DNA of 64,000 nucleotides from Undaria pinnatifida (GCA_012845835.1 JABAKD010000025.1:2303653-2367652), one strand, 5' to 3'. Numbered from the stretch's first letter, positions 31,888 to 44,923 are shown. Numbers and translations are program-made. The notes: a model not told the origin generated them from the letters alone.

Positions 31888-34195
31888 AAGGGCTCCGCAT
31901 GGTTGCCGGCATTCGCCGGCAACCGTGCTCTGGGTAGGGCCGCGCAGCACTTGGACTTGTTCGATTCAATATTCGAGAGAGTAAAAACCGTTACCACACA
32001 GCACATAGTATACGCGGGTAGAACATAAAGTAATGCCAAGAAATTGATACCGGTATAGACTAACAGTGGACCCCTTGCTACTTGTGTCGTTTCCTCCGTT
32101 TCCCCGTTTCTTGCGTGAGTCCGATTCTGAGCGTCATCATATGTACATTTCGATCGGATAAATCCGAGCCCACGCAGACTGAACCTCTAGTCTGGCCACG
32201 AAGAGACGGGTTCGAGTGCGTTTCTCGACGTTTCGACTCAACCAAGTATGCAGGACCAGTAGAGGGATGGATAAATGTTTGCTGCATGTTCTCTACGTAG
32301 CAACTGACAGGCGCGCACTGAGCCAGCTTCTTCTACTACATGCATGATACCATAATATACTACGCGCGATCGGAGTATCACACACAGCTTACAAAAATGA
32401 GTTTCGACAAAATCTTCGATCTCATAGCAGTGTATTCATATTGTTTTAATATCTAGATCCGAGGCTCGCAGACCGACTGTGTCTCTGTGTGTATATCGAG
32501 TGATCGTGGAGAGACTCGTTGACTGTATTCTAGGTGTGAAACACGGTGTCGCTGCATTCGTCATTCAATTCCTCGTATGCTCTCATAATAATGCTGCTAC
32601 TTGTTGACATAGACCACTCTCGTCTGGTCGATTGAATATTAGCAGTACGCGATAGCACTCAACAAAGAATTTGGTAGTTAAGAATTGCCGGCTCGATCGA
32701 GTTTTAGACGAAAATATCAACATAAAATTCCTGGTATGGCCTTTTTGTCTGATTGCTGGTCGCTCATTGGCCGGAGATCGTACATAAAGCAACAGTCATC
32801 TGGGGAAGAGAGGGTCCATTCTCAGAATCATAATCTATTCACATATATACAACTCCGACAACCCGGAAACGAACACGGATATATCGCCAGGATTGATACC
32901 TCCCCGTACAGTGTGAAAATCCCCAATTCCACCGACCGGCCGATCTCAAATCAGCTGGGGTTCGTACATTATAGAGCCAGCTTCACCCGGAGACGATAGG
33001 GTCCCATCCCCTGTCCAGGGGTCATTCCAAATATGTAAAAGCTGGACAAACGGGGGGAGAAAACCGAGTTCTCTCGGGTCGACGCCGCCCTCCACGGTGT
33101 GGAAACCCCAGTTCCATTGGCCAGAATCGCTGATTGGTTCGAGCTCCACAGCGGCCCCCCACCATAGTAGAAAGATGACAGAGGCTCACCAACCGATGGG
33201 GGGCAGTTCCGTCGCACACGGGGGATATAGGGCCCCATCCCTGGTTCAGAAATCCTCCGAATTGCGACAGCCCCAGCAACGCGGGAACTATAACGATGAT
33301 CTCCGGGTCGATATACCTCCCCGCACGGCCTGTCAACCCCGACTCCATTGGCTTATTTCTCGTGATTGACTGATAGTGTTTGACTCAAAAAGCTCACAAT
33401 TATGTCCACCTAGTCGGGTTTTGTCGCATACTTCTCGCATACGGCGAACATTTGCAATGCGAGCGCAGGTCAATGAGGTATTTGCATGTTAGGTCGAACA
33501 AAAGAGCGATTTTGAACCTATCTGCTATATCAGGTTGACGTGCCGAGCAAGCACGCTCAAAATGAGAATGAGAAACGCTTGAACAGCAACAACAACGCCA
33601 AACGCAATATACATGGACGAATAAGAGCCATTTGAATGCAAGATTCAGGGGCCCCCGGTTATAAGCACTGTTAATTTCAAACAAAAATGGCGTATTCGAA
33701 GAAAAACGACATAATAATATGTGGAACTGAGACTGGCACGACTCGAGCATACTAGCCAACCGTGGCCGAAACAGCAGTGCATATTTGATTCACTGGCAAA
33801 ATGGTCGAATAATCATGGAATACTTGCTGCGCCCGAATAATCACCTCTTTGTCGCTTATGCGGCAATACAAAAAAACGCTGAAATTCCGATTTGATTCGC
33901 TTATTGGGTCAGAAACCTAAGCTCGCTAATATTTTTTGTCGGGTTTTTTTGCATACTACTCGCGTAGGGCAAATAATGCCATGCGACCGCAATTCGTACC
34001 AAACGCTCGACCTCGGCATGAATCTATGCAGTTGGTGCCCAGAGCGTCACGATAAAGACATTCGGGACATGAGAGCGGTCAAATCGCCATGTCCCGGCAT
34101 ACTAACAGCCCTATATATTGCCCACGGCATAGAAGAGTAATGAGCGCCTGCTTCGGCTTGACACAGGGTGATCTTGAATCGAAATAGAATACCCT
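31888..34195 (+). repeat. Family B long repeat, copy B2
   Basis: Collinear with B1 (25455-28260) but without the foldback insertion and without the CAA expansion. A family A end fragment sits inside at about 32360-32440 (CGATCGGAGTATCACACACA), which B1 lacks at that point. The two copies have therefore each gained different insertions. Confidence 0.85.
32360..32442 (+). repeat. Family A end fragment in B2
   Basis: CGCGCGATCGGAGTATCACA through TTCGACAAAATCTTCGATCT to a shortened AGCAGTGTATTCATA end. Confidence 0.8.
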
Positions 34196-35450
34196 TTCAT
34201 TCTTCTGTCTTTTCTATTTCTTCTATTTTCTAATGGACTTGCGTCTGACGTGCGTTTGCATGGTGATAGGTACCACGAGACATTTGTGCAGAAGATCCCT
34301 CTTTTTAATGGTACTGCTACATCGTCGATTGCCAGGAGATAATCAACAAGATCCCTATTACTCTGTATCATCGGTTAATTCCTGACGAACACGAGACAGC
34401 ATTTTCAAGAAGGTCCCTATATTTTACTATACTGTCACTAATTAAATGCCGGCGCACACGATGTATTGACCAGCAGCAACAACAAAAACAGTCAGTAGCC
34501 AGCGCAAGTATTGCAACCACTACTACCTTGATGATCACACCTAGCTTTAGAAGCGCAGCCACGTTTCGTTTGTGGGGATAAATATACATGAAATTGGTGT
34601 GGGATATTTGTTATGCGGTCCTGAAGGATGGATCGTTGATCGTGGACCAATATACAGTATACGAAACAGCGTTTTGGAGCGGCGACGAAAGATTGACAAA
34701 ACATTGTTTCTCGTACTACTACTGCGATATTTAAAAGTGAACACCATCCGTTGTGTTTATTGCGTATTTTCTGTGGTCTATCTAGCCTGTTTTGTTGTGT
34801 TCTCGTACCCGGTACGCTAGCATTTCACTTGCTTTATACCTTCATTAATTGCGATTGTTTGGTTTACTCTGTCTCACAGTCTGTGACCACATAATATTAA
34901 GTTGTATCTCTCTAGGATGGGAAATCAGCGGCACTGGGTGCAATGGTGTTGGGTAGGGAACGGCCCCCCACGAAGACAACAAACGCTCGAACAAATATAT
35001 TTAACGTTGAAATTCGATATTGAAAAGCAACGACACAGCAGTCAGTCCCACGATGTGCACAATAGGCAAAACGCTTCGAGGTGTAACCATGAAAAAGTGT
35101 GGTGGGGACGAAATAAGAAGCCAATTTGGATTGATGCCAACTTGGAAATAAATGTTTTCCCATATATGTGTTTTCTTCGTTCAAGCTCTGCATATATATG
35201 CCAAGATCCAAGAATAGCTCGGGCGTATACTGCCCAAAATACAAATTTTTGCGCAATTATATCTTGTCTCACCCAGCCCACGTACCCGATCCCGGCCAGA
35301 TGCAGAACATATACGGCAGGGCGAGGGGCGTTTGAGCCGCCCCCCGAAGGCGGCGCTCGAACGAAGCTGTTTGACCAATAATTCCAGCTCCGAGAATCGC
35401 ATACTGAGGCCGAGACGGAAAACAAATCCTGACCGAATCCCTCCAAAAAA
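34196..35450. other. Mosaic of repeat F, module M and repeat E fragments
   Basis: 34700-34900 matches 24560-24780. 34900-34945 is a diverged module M. 35320-35450 matches 31685-31865. Between them I see no believable gene. Confidence 0.6.
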
Positions 35451-36204
35451 CATTGACCATGTATATATTTTTTGTATGTTGTTGGGTCTTTCCCTTTCTT
35501 GCTCCCAAAACAAAAACAAACAAAAAAGTCATATTGGAGCCAGTGATAGATCTTCTAGACCTTCTACATCTCTGCTCTAGTACTGACTCGCTTTTGGCTG
35601 CTGTTTCACGCCATGCAGTCTCACATCATCAGTCTAATCTACAAGTGCTTATCACTTTGAATAACTCTTTTTTCGACGGGGTTGGGGAAATACATCTTCT
35701 CCTTCAGGCAAAGTCCAGTTCACCAGCGTTTTCATTATTAGGGGCATTATGACGTTGGGCATCTTTCGCCAACCAAGATAATGTGAGAGCGTTGAGACGA
35801 CCATCCGCAAGAGACGCCTTCTCTCTGCATGAGCCGTACAACGGACGACCAATGAGCGACTAACCCGTATGATAGCGTAATGTTCGGAACGATGGCTGGT
35901 GGAATGAACCCGGCACGAGGTCGACCGGGACAGACTGGGCCCAGTGTCCGGCAGACATCATCATCATTAGGATATTCAAGGCAACCGAGGGGTCCACGAA
36001 TAGCTGCCCGTTACTGTTCGGAATAGAGACTGTGCTATGGTCAAGGTCGGCTAAGAAGAGTGGAAACTGTGGCACCGGGGGCTGGTAGACGCGGCGGATC
36101 GCTTCGTGACGAGATAACACAGGGTCGAGGCGAAGAACTTGAAACGCCTCTCAGAAGGGAGCAGACGCCAAATGCGGCAACCAAGGGAAACTGGAGGGAC
36201 CGGG
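35451..36204. other. Spacer, no recognised gene
   Basis: Minus-strand ORFs at 35652-35852 and 35860-36120 are in different frames and have no motif I recognise. ATAATGTGAGAGCGTTGAG at about 35778 resembles the start of the LTR at 30404 (ATAATGTAAGGGCATTGAG) and may be an LTR scrap. Confidence 0.4.
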
Positions 36205-37183
36205 GGGGGGGGGGGGGGCAGCCCTACTGATACAACAGCTGTGTACTTCGTATATACTGTTTGTCCCGCCCGTCCCCTCCTTTTCCCCCCGATCCCTCTT
36301 GTTCAAACGTCCCACCAAATCAAAACCTTCCTGAGAGTAGTAAACACCACCAGCCAGCTGATATCATCTCATTATCTTTCTAACCATCCATACCGTAGCT
36401 CCAATTCACCCCCCCCCCCCTTTTCTTTTTGTTTTCCCGCCCTTTTGTTCAAACGCCCCACCTTCAATCGAAATCGGCCAGAGTAATGAACACTTGTACG
36501 CAATTGATATCACGTCATTATCTTGCTAGCCATCCATGGCGTAGCTTTCATCCAACCCCCCTCCCCCCCCCCCCCCAAACGCCCCCTCCTTCCCCACCAC
36601 CCGCACCATCGCCTAAACCTAGCACCACGCGTATAACAAACCCTTACATTTATTCGACTTAACGATGTTGGTTTTAAAAACCCTATCTGCCCTCCCCCCC
36701 CCTCCCCCCTTCCCACCGCCACCCCCAACCCCTCGAATGCTCTGCCCTCTCCTCACTGGTTGTACGACTTACAGGATAGGATTTGTATTTTCCACGCACA
36801 GATTGAGCTGCGCCGCCCGTCCCCCCCCCCTTCTTGATTAAACCCAGGTCACCCGCGTGCTTGAAAACTCCGCCCTCCCCTAACCGGTTATTCGACTTAC
36901 AGGATTCACTTGATAAACTGATGCATTTCGTTCCACAGCTGTCAGATTTTGTCCCCCTCAAAAACAGGTTTTACAGTTTCCGCGCACAGACTGACTAACA
37001 CCACTTGTTGACCCGGATAGCTACACCGTAGTGCCAAAGAGAGTCGCCGACCTATATCCTTAATGAGGACGCACAACCCGTAATACGCGCGATCGGACGA
37101 TCACACACGGCTTGCAAATATGAGTTTCTACAAAATCCTCGATTTCACAGCAGCTAGCTGGAGTGTATTTTCATTTTTTTAGT
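36205..37183 (+). repeat. Family A dispersed repeat, copy A2
   Basis: Begins at a 16-18-base G tract. Two tandem sub-blocks (TTCAAACGYCCCACC..ATCTCATTATCTTTC) lie near 36300 and 36440. The CACCATCGCCTAAACCTAGC block follows, then the shared 3' half ending TGGAGTGTATTTTCATTTTT. A Harbinger-type element starts four bases later at a TTA. Confidence 0.9.
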
Positions 37184-37187
37184 ATTA

Positions 37188-38520
37188 GAGTGTTTGCAAA
37201 AATACGTTTCTAAAAATTTACTTGCCTTCCGCCAAAAAAGTAAATTGCCTTCCCACCGACTTTTTCGTGTGTTTGCGCTAGCGGTAAACAAAATCCTGCA
37301 GGCGACGCCTCCGAAATTTAGAAGGGAAACGGGGATGTGCGCGATTGTAATATACGTAAGAGTACATACAGCAGCAGCAGTACGAGTACTCGTAGTATTA
37401 TACGATATACGAGTACTCGCTGTACGTACTCCAGTCTCGAGCCTCTCGTTCCAGTTGCAGCATACCTGGTACACGGTATATTACATGCAAGCACCCAACA
37501 GACTACAAATCAAAGGTATGGGGGTCTGTCTATACGTACAGCAGCAGCAGTACGAGTTACTGCTGTATAGTACTATACGATACGAGTACTCATTTGTACG
37601 TACTCCAGTCTCGAGCCTCTCGTTTCAGGTGCAGCAGTACCTGGAACACGGTACATACAAGGACCCAACAGACTACAAATCAGAGGTATGGCGGTCTGTC
37701 TCGCGCGTAAAAACTCCTTGTGAGCAGGGACTACCTCATTACACGTGCTACAAGCAGAGCAACGCCTTCCTCATGCGACGGAAGGGAAGGCGAAGCGCAG
37801 TTTCCCCATGGAACGTGGACCTGTTATTGCCAAGCACCACCCTGCGAAGAATCCGCAGTGCACGCAGCGGTTTAGGGCAGAGGAGTTTCCGCTCCTCTGC
37901 CTGAAACCAAAAGTCATGCCACGCTTCAGTCGCGGTGATGTTGGAGAAGCGCGGTGGCTGCTGTCGCACAGATGGACCGATACGAGTCCTATCTTGCCAG
38001 ATGCGGCACACGATAGCCGCAATCAAGGCGCGTGGTGTCGCTCTCTGCGTTGAGGCTCCTCTCCGCGTGCGTTCGACTCCGTCAGCTGCGAGAAGTTCAC
38101 CACAGCTTGCAGCAAGCGCTGAACCCTTGGTCACGGACGCAGAGGGCAGCAATAGACGGTTCATCACCGGCCTACTGCATATCTCTGATGTTACGCCTGC
38201 GCGTCGTGCTCAGGGTACTACCCTCTCCATCCTCCGTGCGTTCGTTGCTTGTGCTGCTGCTGTGCAAACAGCGGTGCTTGTCCTGTTTGTCCCGTGGTTG
38301 GGGCACTATTAGGCCCTTGCAGAGGCGTTCTGCCTCGGACAAATGCTCGATGCGTTGTAGGCCAATAAAACAGAGAGACAAAATTTACCGCAACTTTTGA
38401 TCAAAACCTACCTTCGATGAAGTACATTTTTGCCTTTTTTTCAGAAATTTACCGCAAATCTTACCTTCGGTACAATTTTTGAACAAGTAAAATTCTAAAA
38501 ACGTACTTTCGCAAACACAC
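37188..38520 (-). mobile_element. PIF/Harbinger-type remnant, copy 2 (1333 bp)
   Basis: Inverted relative to copy 1 (16304-17466), with the same 36-bp termini and TA flanks. It is about 170 bp longer because of a 174-bp internal tandem duplication (CCAGTCTCGAGCCTCTCGTT at 37431 and 37605). The minus-strand frame 37748-38167 carries QDRTRIGPSVRQQPPRF, EAWHDFWF and NRSTFHGETALRLPF, again stopping before the catalytic DDE domain. Confidence 0.75.
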
Positions 38521-38529
38521 TATCATTAT

Positions 38530-38885
38530 ATTTTTGCATCCCATTTATTTTATCCGCACTACTCTGAGACTCGTCTTGCTCCCTTGCCAGTAGTAACTCA
38601 TATCCAAGGCAATATAGCGGGCCCTTCTCCCCCCTCCTCACTACGGTGCGTGCCTTTATTTTTGTCGCGAGAGGAAATCAGCATTTTTCTTCCCTCGTCA
38701 ACTCGCGTCGAATTGTACCTACCCACACTCGATAGGCGCTATCAGCAGTTTGTTGTAGATCTTTTTTTTTTCATTTTTCCTAATAAAAACAAATCTCGCA
38801 ACAGTGAGAATCGAACTCAAGGATCAATGTTAGTTGTATTCGAAGGTAACCACTAGACCACCGGGGCTACCGGCTTTACGTAGTA
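38530..38885 (-). repeat. SINE1 copy b (tRNA-derived, complete)
   Basis: Minus-strand head has box A-like TGGTCTAGTGG and box B-like GAGTTCGATTCTC. The body runs through the CAGC..CGATAG and GGGCCCGC segments, and the tail runs toward AAATGGGATGCAAAAA. About 350 bp. It starts within 10 bp of the Harbinger copy 2 right end. Confidence 0.8.
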
Positions 38886-39440
38886 GTAGATGAATGCAGA
38901 AACGAAGTGGTAGATAGTGTGGCAAGGTACCTATTCGACCAAAAGGTTTGAAGCATGATGTGCTACGATAGCCCTGAACCCTCTACAGCGAGTGGTAGTT
39001 TCTGTTTTTTTGTTCATTTATGTTGAGGTCAATGGGGGGAGCGCGAAAGCGTCGACTGTTGGTTTACGCCTGCGCACAAGTCTGATGTATGATGTGCATG
39101 GCTGCAAAGAATCTACGGAGATGGTAAAGTAGAACAATTGATATGATTGGCGATCCCAATCAATCTTCGATATGTTCGAGTCGAGCCCCCTTTGGCGCAG
39201 TGTACTAGTAATGCTGCTGTTACTCAGTTCACTATTTTGTTGTCTTCGAGTGTGCAAGTTTAGAGTGGCCTCTGGGACTCCGGTACTTATTTATATATTC
39301 TATCTTCTTGTCTTCTCCTCCGCCTGATAGTCCCTCGTCGGGTACCGAGAGCAATCTCCCCCGTGAGTCACCCTACGCCGGGCATACAGATGGTCGATGT
39401 GCTAGCATGATCATCCGACAAGACAACTTGTGCCTTTGGA
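38886..39440. other. Spacer without recognised gene
   Basis: Short minus-strand ORF 39018-39257 has no recognisable motif. A CCTCGTCGGGTACCGAGAGC segment precedes the next block. Nothing else is supported. Confidence 0.4.
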
Positions 39441-39446
39441 CGTAGA

Positions 39447-40155
39447 GTGCTCGGACGAGCTCGAGACGAGTATGATTGTCGACTGCAGCGGCTTTTGCGG
39501 AGGATACAGTCTAAATGGAGGGGAACCATATTCTGGGAAGGTTACTCAGTCTCCGAGGACCACAAGGTCGAGACCCAACGCTTAACTGACAAGCGAATGG
39601 CTTGGTTTGCTGCATTGCAAGTACAGGATCTTGCCGAGACAATCCTCCGCGGAGAGGAGCCAGTCGAGGACAATGACAGACGCCCAATGGAACGCTGCAT
39701 TCCCGACGCCTCAAGAGTTCTTAGAGGGAACTCTCCCAAAGATCGTCGGCCAGTTGAAATGCCAACGAAGGCATGGATTCCATGAGCAGCAGCAAGAGCT
39801 ATTCAAAATAATGGCTTCAGTAGTAATGGCGTGGACATTGGAGGATAAGCGATGGCAGGAATTAACGCAAACCAACCCGAGTCGGGAAGGTTGGAAGAGG
39901 ACGCAAAAGTGGCAGAGCAAGAAACGCCGGTGCAGCCGCTGGCCCTCCTGTCGCCACCGGAAAAAATTGGTTGAGATGAGCATGAAGGGGTGACGGTATC
40001 TAAGAACATGGTGGTTGAGGTTGGAGGAGTGATGGCGTGTGATGGGGGGAAAAGGATGATGGAGTCTATGCAGATGGACAAGGAGAAAGAGCTGCTTCAG
40101 CAGCAGCCGCACCAGCAGCAGCCACAGCTACCTGGTGCTGCCGCCTCGGACACGT
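39447..40155 (+). pseudogene. Unrecognised broken ORF, Gag-like in character
   Basis: Two overlapping open frames (39447-39785 and 39607-39993) and a Gln-rich piece (40067-40156, ELLQQQPHQQQPQ) could be one frameshifted protein. The first reads KWRGTIFWEGYSVSEDHK and DLAETILRGEEPVE; the second reads FPTPQEFLEGTLPKIVGQL. The hydrophilic, charged make-up with a Q-rich end is like a retroelement Gag, but I recognise no zinc knuckle or family motif. It could also be chance. Confidence 0.3.
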
Positions 40156-40469
40156 AGCCACCCCCGTTGTCAGCAGATCTTGATGAGAGCAACAGCGAGC
40201 GGAAGATCGGAAGCCATGATTTTATGTTTTTTTGTTTTGGGAGGCATAGCAGCAGGGTCGTTCGCGTTTGGAAAAAGCAAAACAAAGGGGGGAGGTCAGA
40301 GAGATCGCGAGCTGGATGAGAGCGATTGAAAACGAGAAGGCATTGGCACGGGTTAGTCCTTCAGCATCTTCGAGGGTTGGGGGCACGAGACGCCTGGTCG
40401 GCGCCTAACCCGTCCGCGGCGAACACGTGTACGCGAAAAGGGGTGACCCGCTACAACCTCCGAAGTCGA

Positions 40470-41450
40470 AAAGGCACGTATTACTTTCAAGTACCATAGC
40501 AATAGTAGTATCAAAACATGCTTGTTAGTCGAATGATGATATTCTACAACTGGTATAATTAGAGGGTCTCGTAGCGATTACGACTTTTTTGGTTGGCATA
40601 GCGCTTACTCGAGGTAGGGTCGTCGAATGATGCGTACTTCAACTGGTATAGTTGAGCCATTTCTTATACCGAAGGGTTTTGTCACTCGAAAGCGGCCGTT
40701 TTCGACTGAAGCCCAAATCCATATTTTTTCTTACACAGTCGAAAAAAGCCTTTCTCGACTCAACTTTTTCCGACTAAGGTTTCCAACTACTGGGGGATCC
40801 AGTCGAAAAACTTCAGAACTTTTTCGACTGGATCTGTCGAAAAACTCAGTCGAAAAAGTGTTATACCTGTTTTTCGAACCGATCGCATCGCTCATCCCAC
40901 CAAAAAACACACACCAACACGCCCACACACCCATACCAGGTACCACACAACAGTATCATACAACAGCGCCGACGCTGCCTTCGCTATCACTGCTGTTGCT
41001 TCTCGCCGCAAGTCAGCGTGGCGCACTCCCAGCTCCGCCCGCCAGCAGCGTGTATCACACGACAGCAGTAGCGCGCGTTATCGATGCCATTTCGCCAACA
41101 ACGGTTATGCCTGCTGTAGCTTTAGCGGCTCTCGGCTGAGTGCAACGCCACGAACGTAGCTTTGGCGGCTTTCAGCTTAGCCCAACGCGAACAACCCGCT
41201 TAGATGGAGGTTCGTCGCGCGTGAAGCACGCGTTGCTTGCGAAGAACGCGCGAAGCGCAGATCTGCCAACCAATTTTCGAGTGCCATACAACAGCACTCC
41301 CTCACACCAACCGCCTCTCTCTGGCAAGAGCACAAGAACTATAAAATCGACTTGACTGACTATAAGAAGAAGGACCAGAAGAATACAGTGAAAAAGAAGT
41401 CCAGTCGAAAGGGCCGTTTTCGACTGGCGGAATTCGACTGTAAAGGAAAT
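40470..41450. repeat. GTCGAAAAA / TTTTTCGAC motif cluster with hairpins
   Basis: About a dozen occurrences of AGTCGAAAA or its complement between 40680 and 40860, and three more at 41400-41440. They include the hairpin GATCCAGTCGAAAAA, loop CTTCAGAAC, then the exact complement (about 40795-40833). Upstream, GTCGAATGATG..CAACTGGTATA is repeated at 40533 and 40622. No convincing gene. Confidence 0.75.
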
Positions 41451-42080
41451 GGCCTTAGCGGTTGATACTCTGCTTATCAAGCGCAACTACGAACTAAAAT
41501 GCTGGACTTTTGGAGGGATGAGCGATTGCTACTCATAGTCCTGATGTTTGACGGGCATATTATAAATAGCGCTTGCCTGTGATAGCCGAACTTTCTGTCG
41601 TACAAGTATGTGATGAGAGTTGGCACTTTGGTTCATTTTCGTTCAACCATTTTCCCTCAGTTCCAAAAAGTCAAGGAAGAGATGGTTACTGCCGAAAGGA
41701 TGCCTTTTGATCCTGGTTGTTGGAAAAGATCACGGTGGTATTGTTTGGTGTATCAGCGGTCTATACTTTTGATGAATGGTATACACGTGGTTTGTGGTCG
41801 TTGTGGTATATTTTTTTTGGGTTGGCCGGGAAAAGTTAACATACCAGGTATGATAAACGCATGCATCCGTGCTTAACCCCTTTAGAGCCCCCAAATCCCA
41901 CCCTATACTAACTTCAAGTAAATTTGTCCCCAAAAAGGGGTTCCAGTAGTGAAGGCGTTAACTTTTCTGTTGCAACAACGAGAGGTGGTGGATTGGGTGG
42001 TTGCGTTTTTCAACACACAACTGAACTTTCAACCCTGCCTGGTGTTATGCCTGCATTGATACAGTACCTGTGGTACCAGG
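41451..42080. other. Spacer without recognised gene
   Basis: I see no coding motif, RNA gene or repeat partner here. Confidence 0.35.
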
Positions 42081-42082
42081 TA

Positions 42083-42385
42083 GCCTGTCGCCCCGGTAGT
42101 GTATCAGGTTATCCTCGAGCCTGGTATAGGTCAGTTTCGTGAGTTCGAGCCCGCCGAGTGCATACTCGTATAAATTTGTTGAGACTTTTTCTTTTGCACA
42201 AGTTGACTTGCAGAAAGCGCGAGAGCGTGAGTCAGCAACACTCGATGTAAAATCGACGAGCAGTGGGATTGCTGAACCCTATGCACGATAAAAATTGATG
42301 GCAAGAACCGGGAGAGAGAAGGGGCGACACCTGTGACCACGGCTTGTCCAGAAGCTGGAAAGCAGAAGTGTGCGAAAAAAACAAA
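42083..42385 (+). repeat. SINE2 copy a (tRNA-like head)
   Basis: GTCGCCCCGGTAGTGTATCA begins the head, and GTGAGTTCGAGCCCGCCGAG is its box B-like part. The body GAAAGCGCGAGAGCGTGAGT, CGACACCTGTGACCACGGC and TCCAGAAGCTGGAAAG is shared with 56957-57260. About 300 bp, ending near GAAGTGTGCGA. Confidence 0.82.
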
Positions 42386-43240
42386 AAACAAAAAAAAAGT
42401 GAGAATCGTAGTTTATTGGCGTACTTTCTGGGCGATGGTGGATGATACGATTGTGTTCAACCCCCCCCCCCCCCCCCCTCCCCCTATGCCGTACAAAACC
42501 GAGTGATCAGGGGGAAAGGGTAGACAGATATAAGGCTTATACTATCCACAGGTCATCACACGTCATGACATGTACGAAGGAACGCACAGCAGTAGTACAC
42601 GGGGAAAATATTTGTTTTTGGGAGCGTTTGACAAGGAAATTTGATATTCATATCTTTGAGCTGGTGGGGCGAAAAGAGATATCGATCGTCCACGAGCCGT
42701 CGCGGATTTACCGCGGGACATCGGTGCGCCGTAGTCTTGTAATAAACTCCTGGTGATATGAATTGGAGGTCGAGCTTGCTGGATGCTTGATTTTTTTGAA
42801 CAGGGGAAGTAGGTAGGCATGATGAATGCTGGAGTCCGTAGTTAGTTGAAAGAGCACGTGTCCTAATCAAAATGTCCTGTAATACCAACGCGTGTTGAGA
42901 GCTTGGCATGGACTAAACCACAGCGGAATTAGTTGGACAAAATGTGGCTCAACTCCGGAATGGGGGAGTTTGACTCCGGAGGGGTGGAGTTATATCATAG
43001 CTTATCGTATATTTTAGTTGAAGGCGAAGCTCTTATACTTTATTTGAGTTTGAGGATGGTACTTTTGAGAGTTTGCTGGAATGTAGGGTACCGTGAGCAT
43101 TATCATGACAGTTGTCACGAGCATGAGGGATGTAGAATTGATAATTTTCTCGTACCAATGTCTGATATATGTAACTGTAAAGTATGTACGACGCTCGGCA
43201 GGGATCCTATACACAAGGACACTTTCGTGATCCAAGGGTG
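42386..43240. other. Spacer with poly-C tract
   Basis: A run of about 18-20 C at 42461-42480. The ORFs on both strands at 42442-42909 have no recognised motif. Confidence 0.4.
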
Positions 43241-43495
43241 GTCATGGGATCGAATGGGACGCGCATGTGGGACGGGCACGGGATGGGATGAGATGGGACG
43301 GCAATCCCACAGTGATATTTGTGCTGCCCACCCCATCCTATTCCCATCCCATCGCGAATTCCTACCCCATTTGCTCCCACATAGCCGGTAAATCTCCGCT
43401 CCTGTCCCACCTGCTTCCCATCCCAGCACTGGCACAGCTTCTCCCGTCCCAACCCCGCTGTCAACGCAGCTACTCCCGTCCCATGGGACCGCTTG
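43241..43495. repeat. Degenerate GGGATGGGA / TCCCATCCC region
   Basis: GGGA(C/T)GGGA words cluster on the left half (43245-43300) and TCCCATCCCA words on the right half (43325-43490), giving an overall inverted arrangement around about 43315. This resembles in flavour the larger CCCATGGG array at 46.5 kb. Confidence 0.7.
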
Positions 43496-44920
43496 GCGCA
43501 AGACTTACCCATCCAAATAGAGCATATTCCTTCAACAAATAGAATGTCGTTTTGTCCCCTACTCCCGCCACAGATACACAGATCGCGACGGTAATGCAAA
43601 GAGGCACATATGTCCTTTCTTTGCATGACTGAATCATAAGATTTATTTGGCGATAAAAATTCCTGACATATCTGTCGCCTGCAAACCATCTTAAAACCAA
43701 AAATACCCCATTTTTTTCCCTGTTGAGCTACTTTTCGCTAGCTCCAAATCATCGAATAAAGAAAGAATAAAGCGTCTCCACTGTCCATTGTCGACATGAA
43801 CGGCTCAAGCCCTCCCAGCTACGAAAACAATTTGATCATCGCAAAAACATTTCGTCTTTCACTCCTCGATTGCGACCAAGTACTTGCAAAATGATACTGC
43901 TGTTGGCAGAACAACCAATCAATCATGAATATGCTCACCCTCCTTTACTTTTTAATTAATCAGAAGACTACTGCCGAAAACACAAGATACTCACAGAATT
44001 TTGTACAATCAGTGCCGCTATCAATACGACACCTCTGTAGTGCACCTCTCAAGGCGCACCTACGCATCATTTTCTCCAAATCGTTATGGTATGTATATCA
44101 GCTCCACCAGGCCCCTTCTGGTCCTGTCCACACCAGAAAACACTACATTTGCTTCGAATGCGCGAAGACTTCTTGATCATGAAAACACACTTCAAAACAA
44201 CCAGGCGAAAACTGTTGCGCATGCCATTCACAACGAGCCTTGGTTCATATTATCTGCGGGTCTCCACCTTCACCGCAAACAAATGATACATCGTATAATT
44301 GTACGGGTCTCCACCATTGAGTGAATAAATAAACGTCCCATTCGACCCAAAATAATATTTCGATTGGACAGGTATATCCATCGTCAATAAATTAACCAAT
44401 TCAACCAGACCTGTCCCCCCCAGCGCGATTTCACCGAACCATAAAGCTCCGGTTGACGAATAAGCAGACCTGCTCGCTCTATGACTCCAAAGCTGTTGCT
44501 GCTGCTTTTCATAAAAATCGTGCGGCCATGCCGCTCGACTTGTTGCCGGGACGAAACCCTACCGATATTTGCTACTGCTGCAGACAGCTCACGATTACCC
44601 CACGCCCGTTCCTACCATGTTACCAGCAGCAGGAAGCACGTGACTATCATGCCGCGCGACTTTGCCTTATCACACCACCCCCCACGTAGGATGCACACGG
44701 CTGATGGCCGTGCACCTTCTCGCGGAAAGTGCAGGTAACCTCATATCTGCTGCCTCCACAACCAACCTTCTGAAGTAGAGTGCGTACGGCAAATAATTTG
44801 CAAAATATATGCCGTGCTACTTAAAATCCCCCGCTCGTCACGTACGAAGGGAGCGCCCACTGTAATGCTCCCATCGCGGGGCTTTCGCTGTTGTACCCCT
44901 ATAGCGCTGTCGCCTCCACA
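43496..44920. other. Spacer without recognised gene
   Basis: Small ORFs at 43925-44324 and 44453-44738 carry no family motif. Nothing further is supported. Confidence 0.4.
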
Positions 44921-44923
44921 GTA

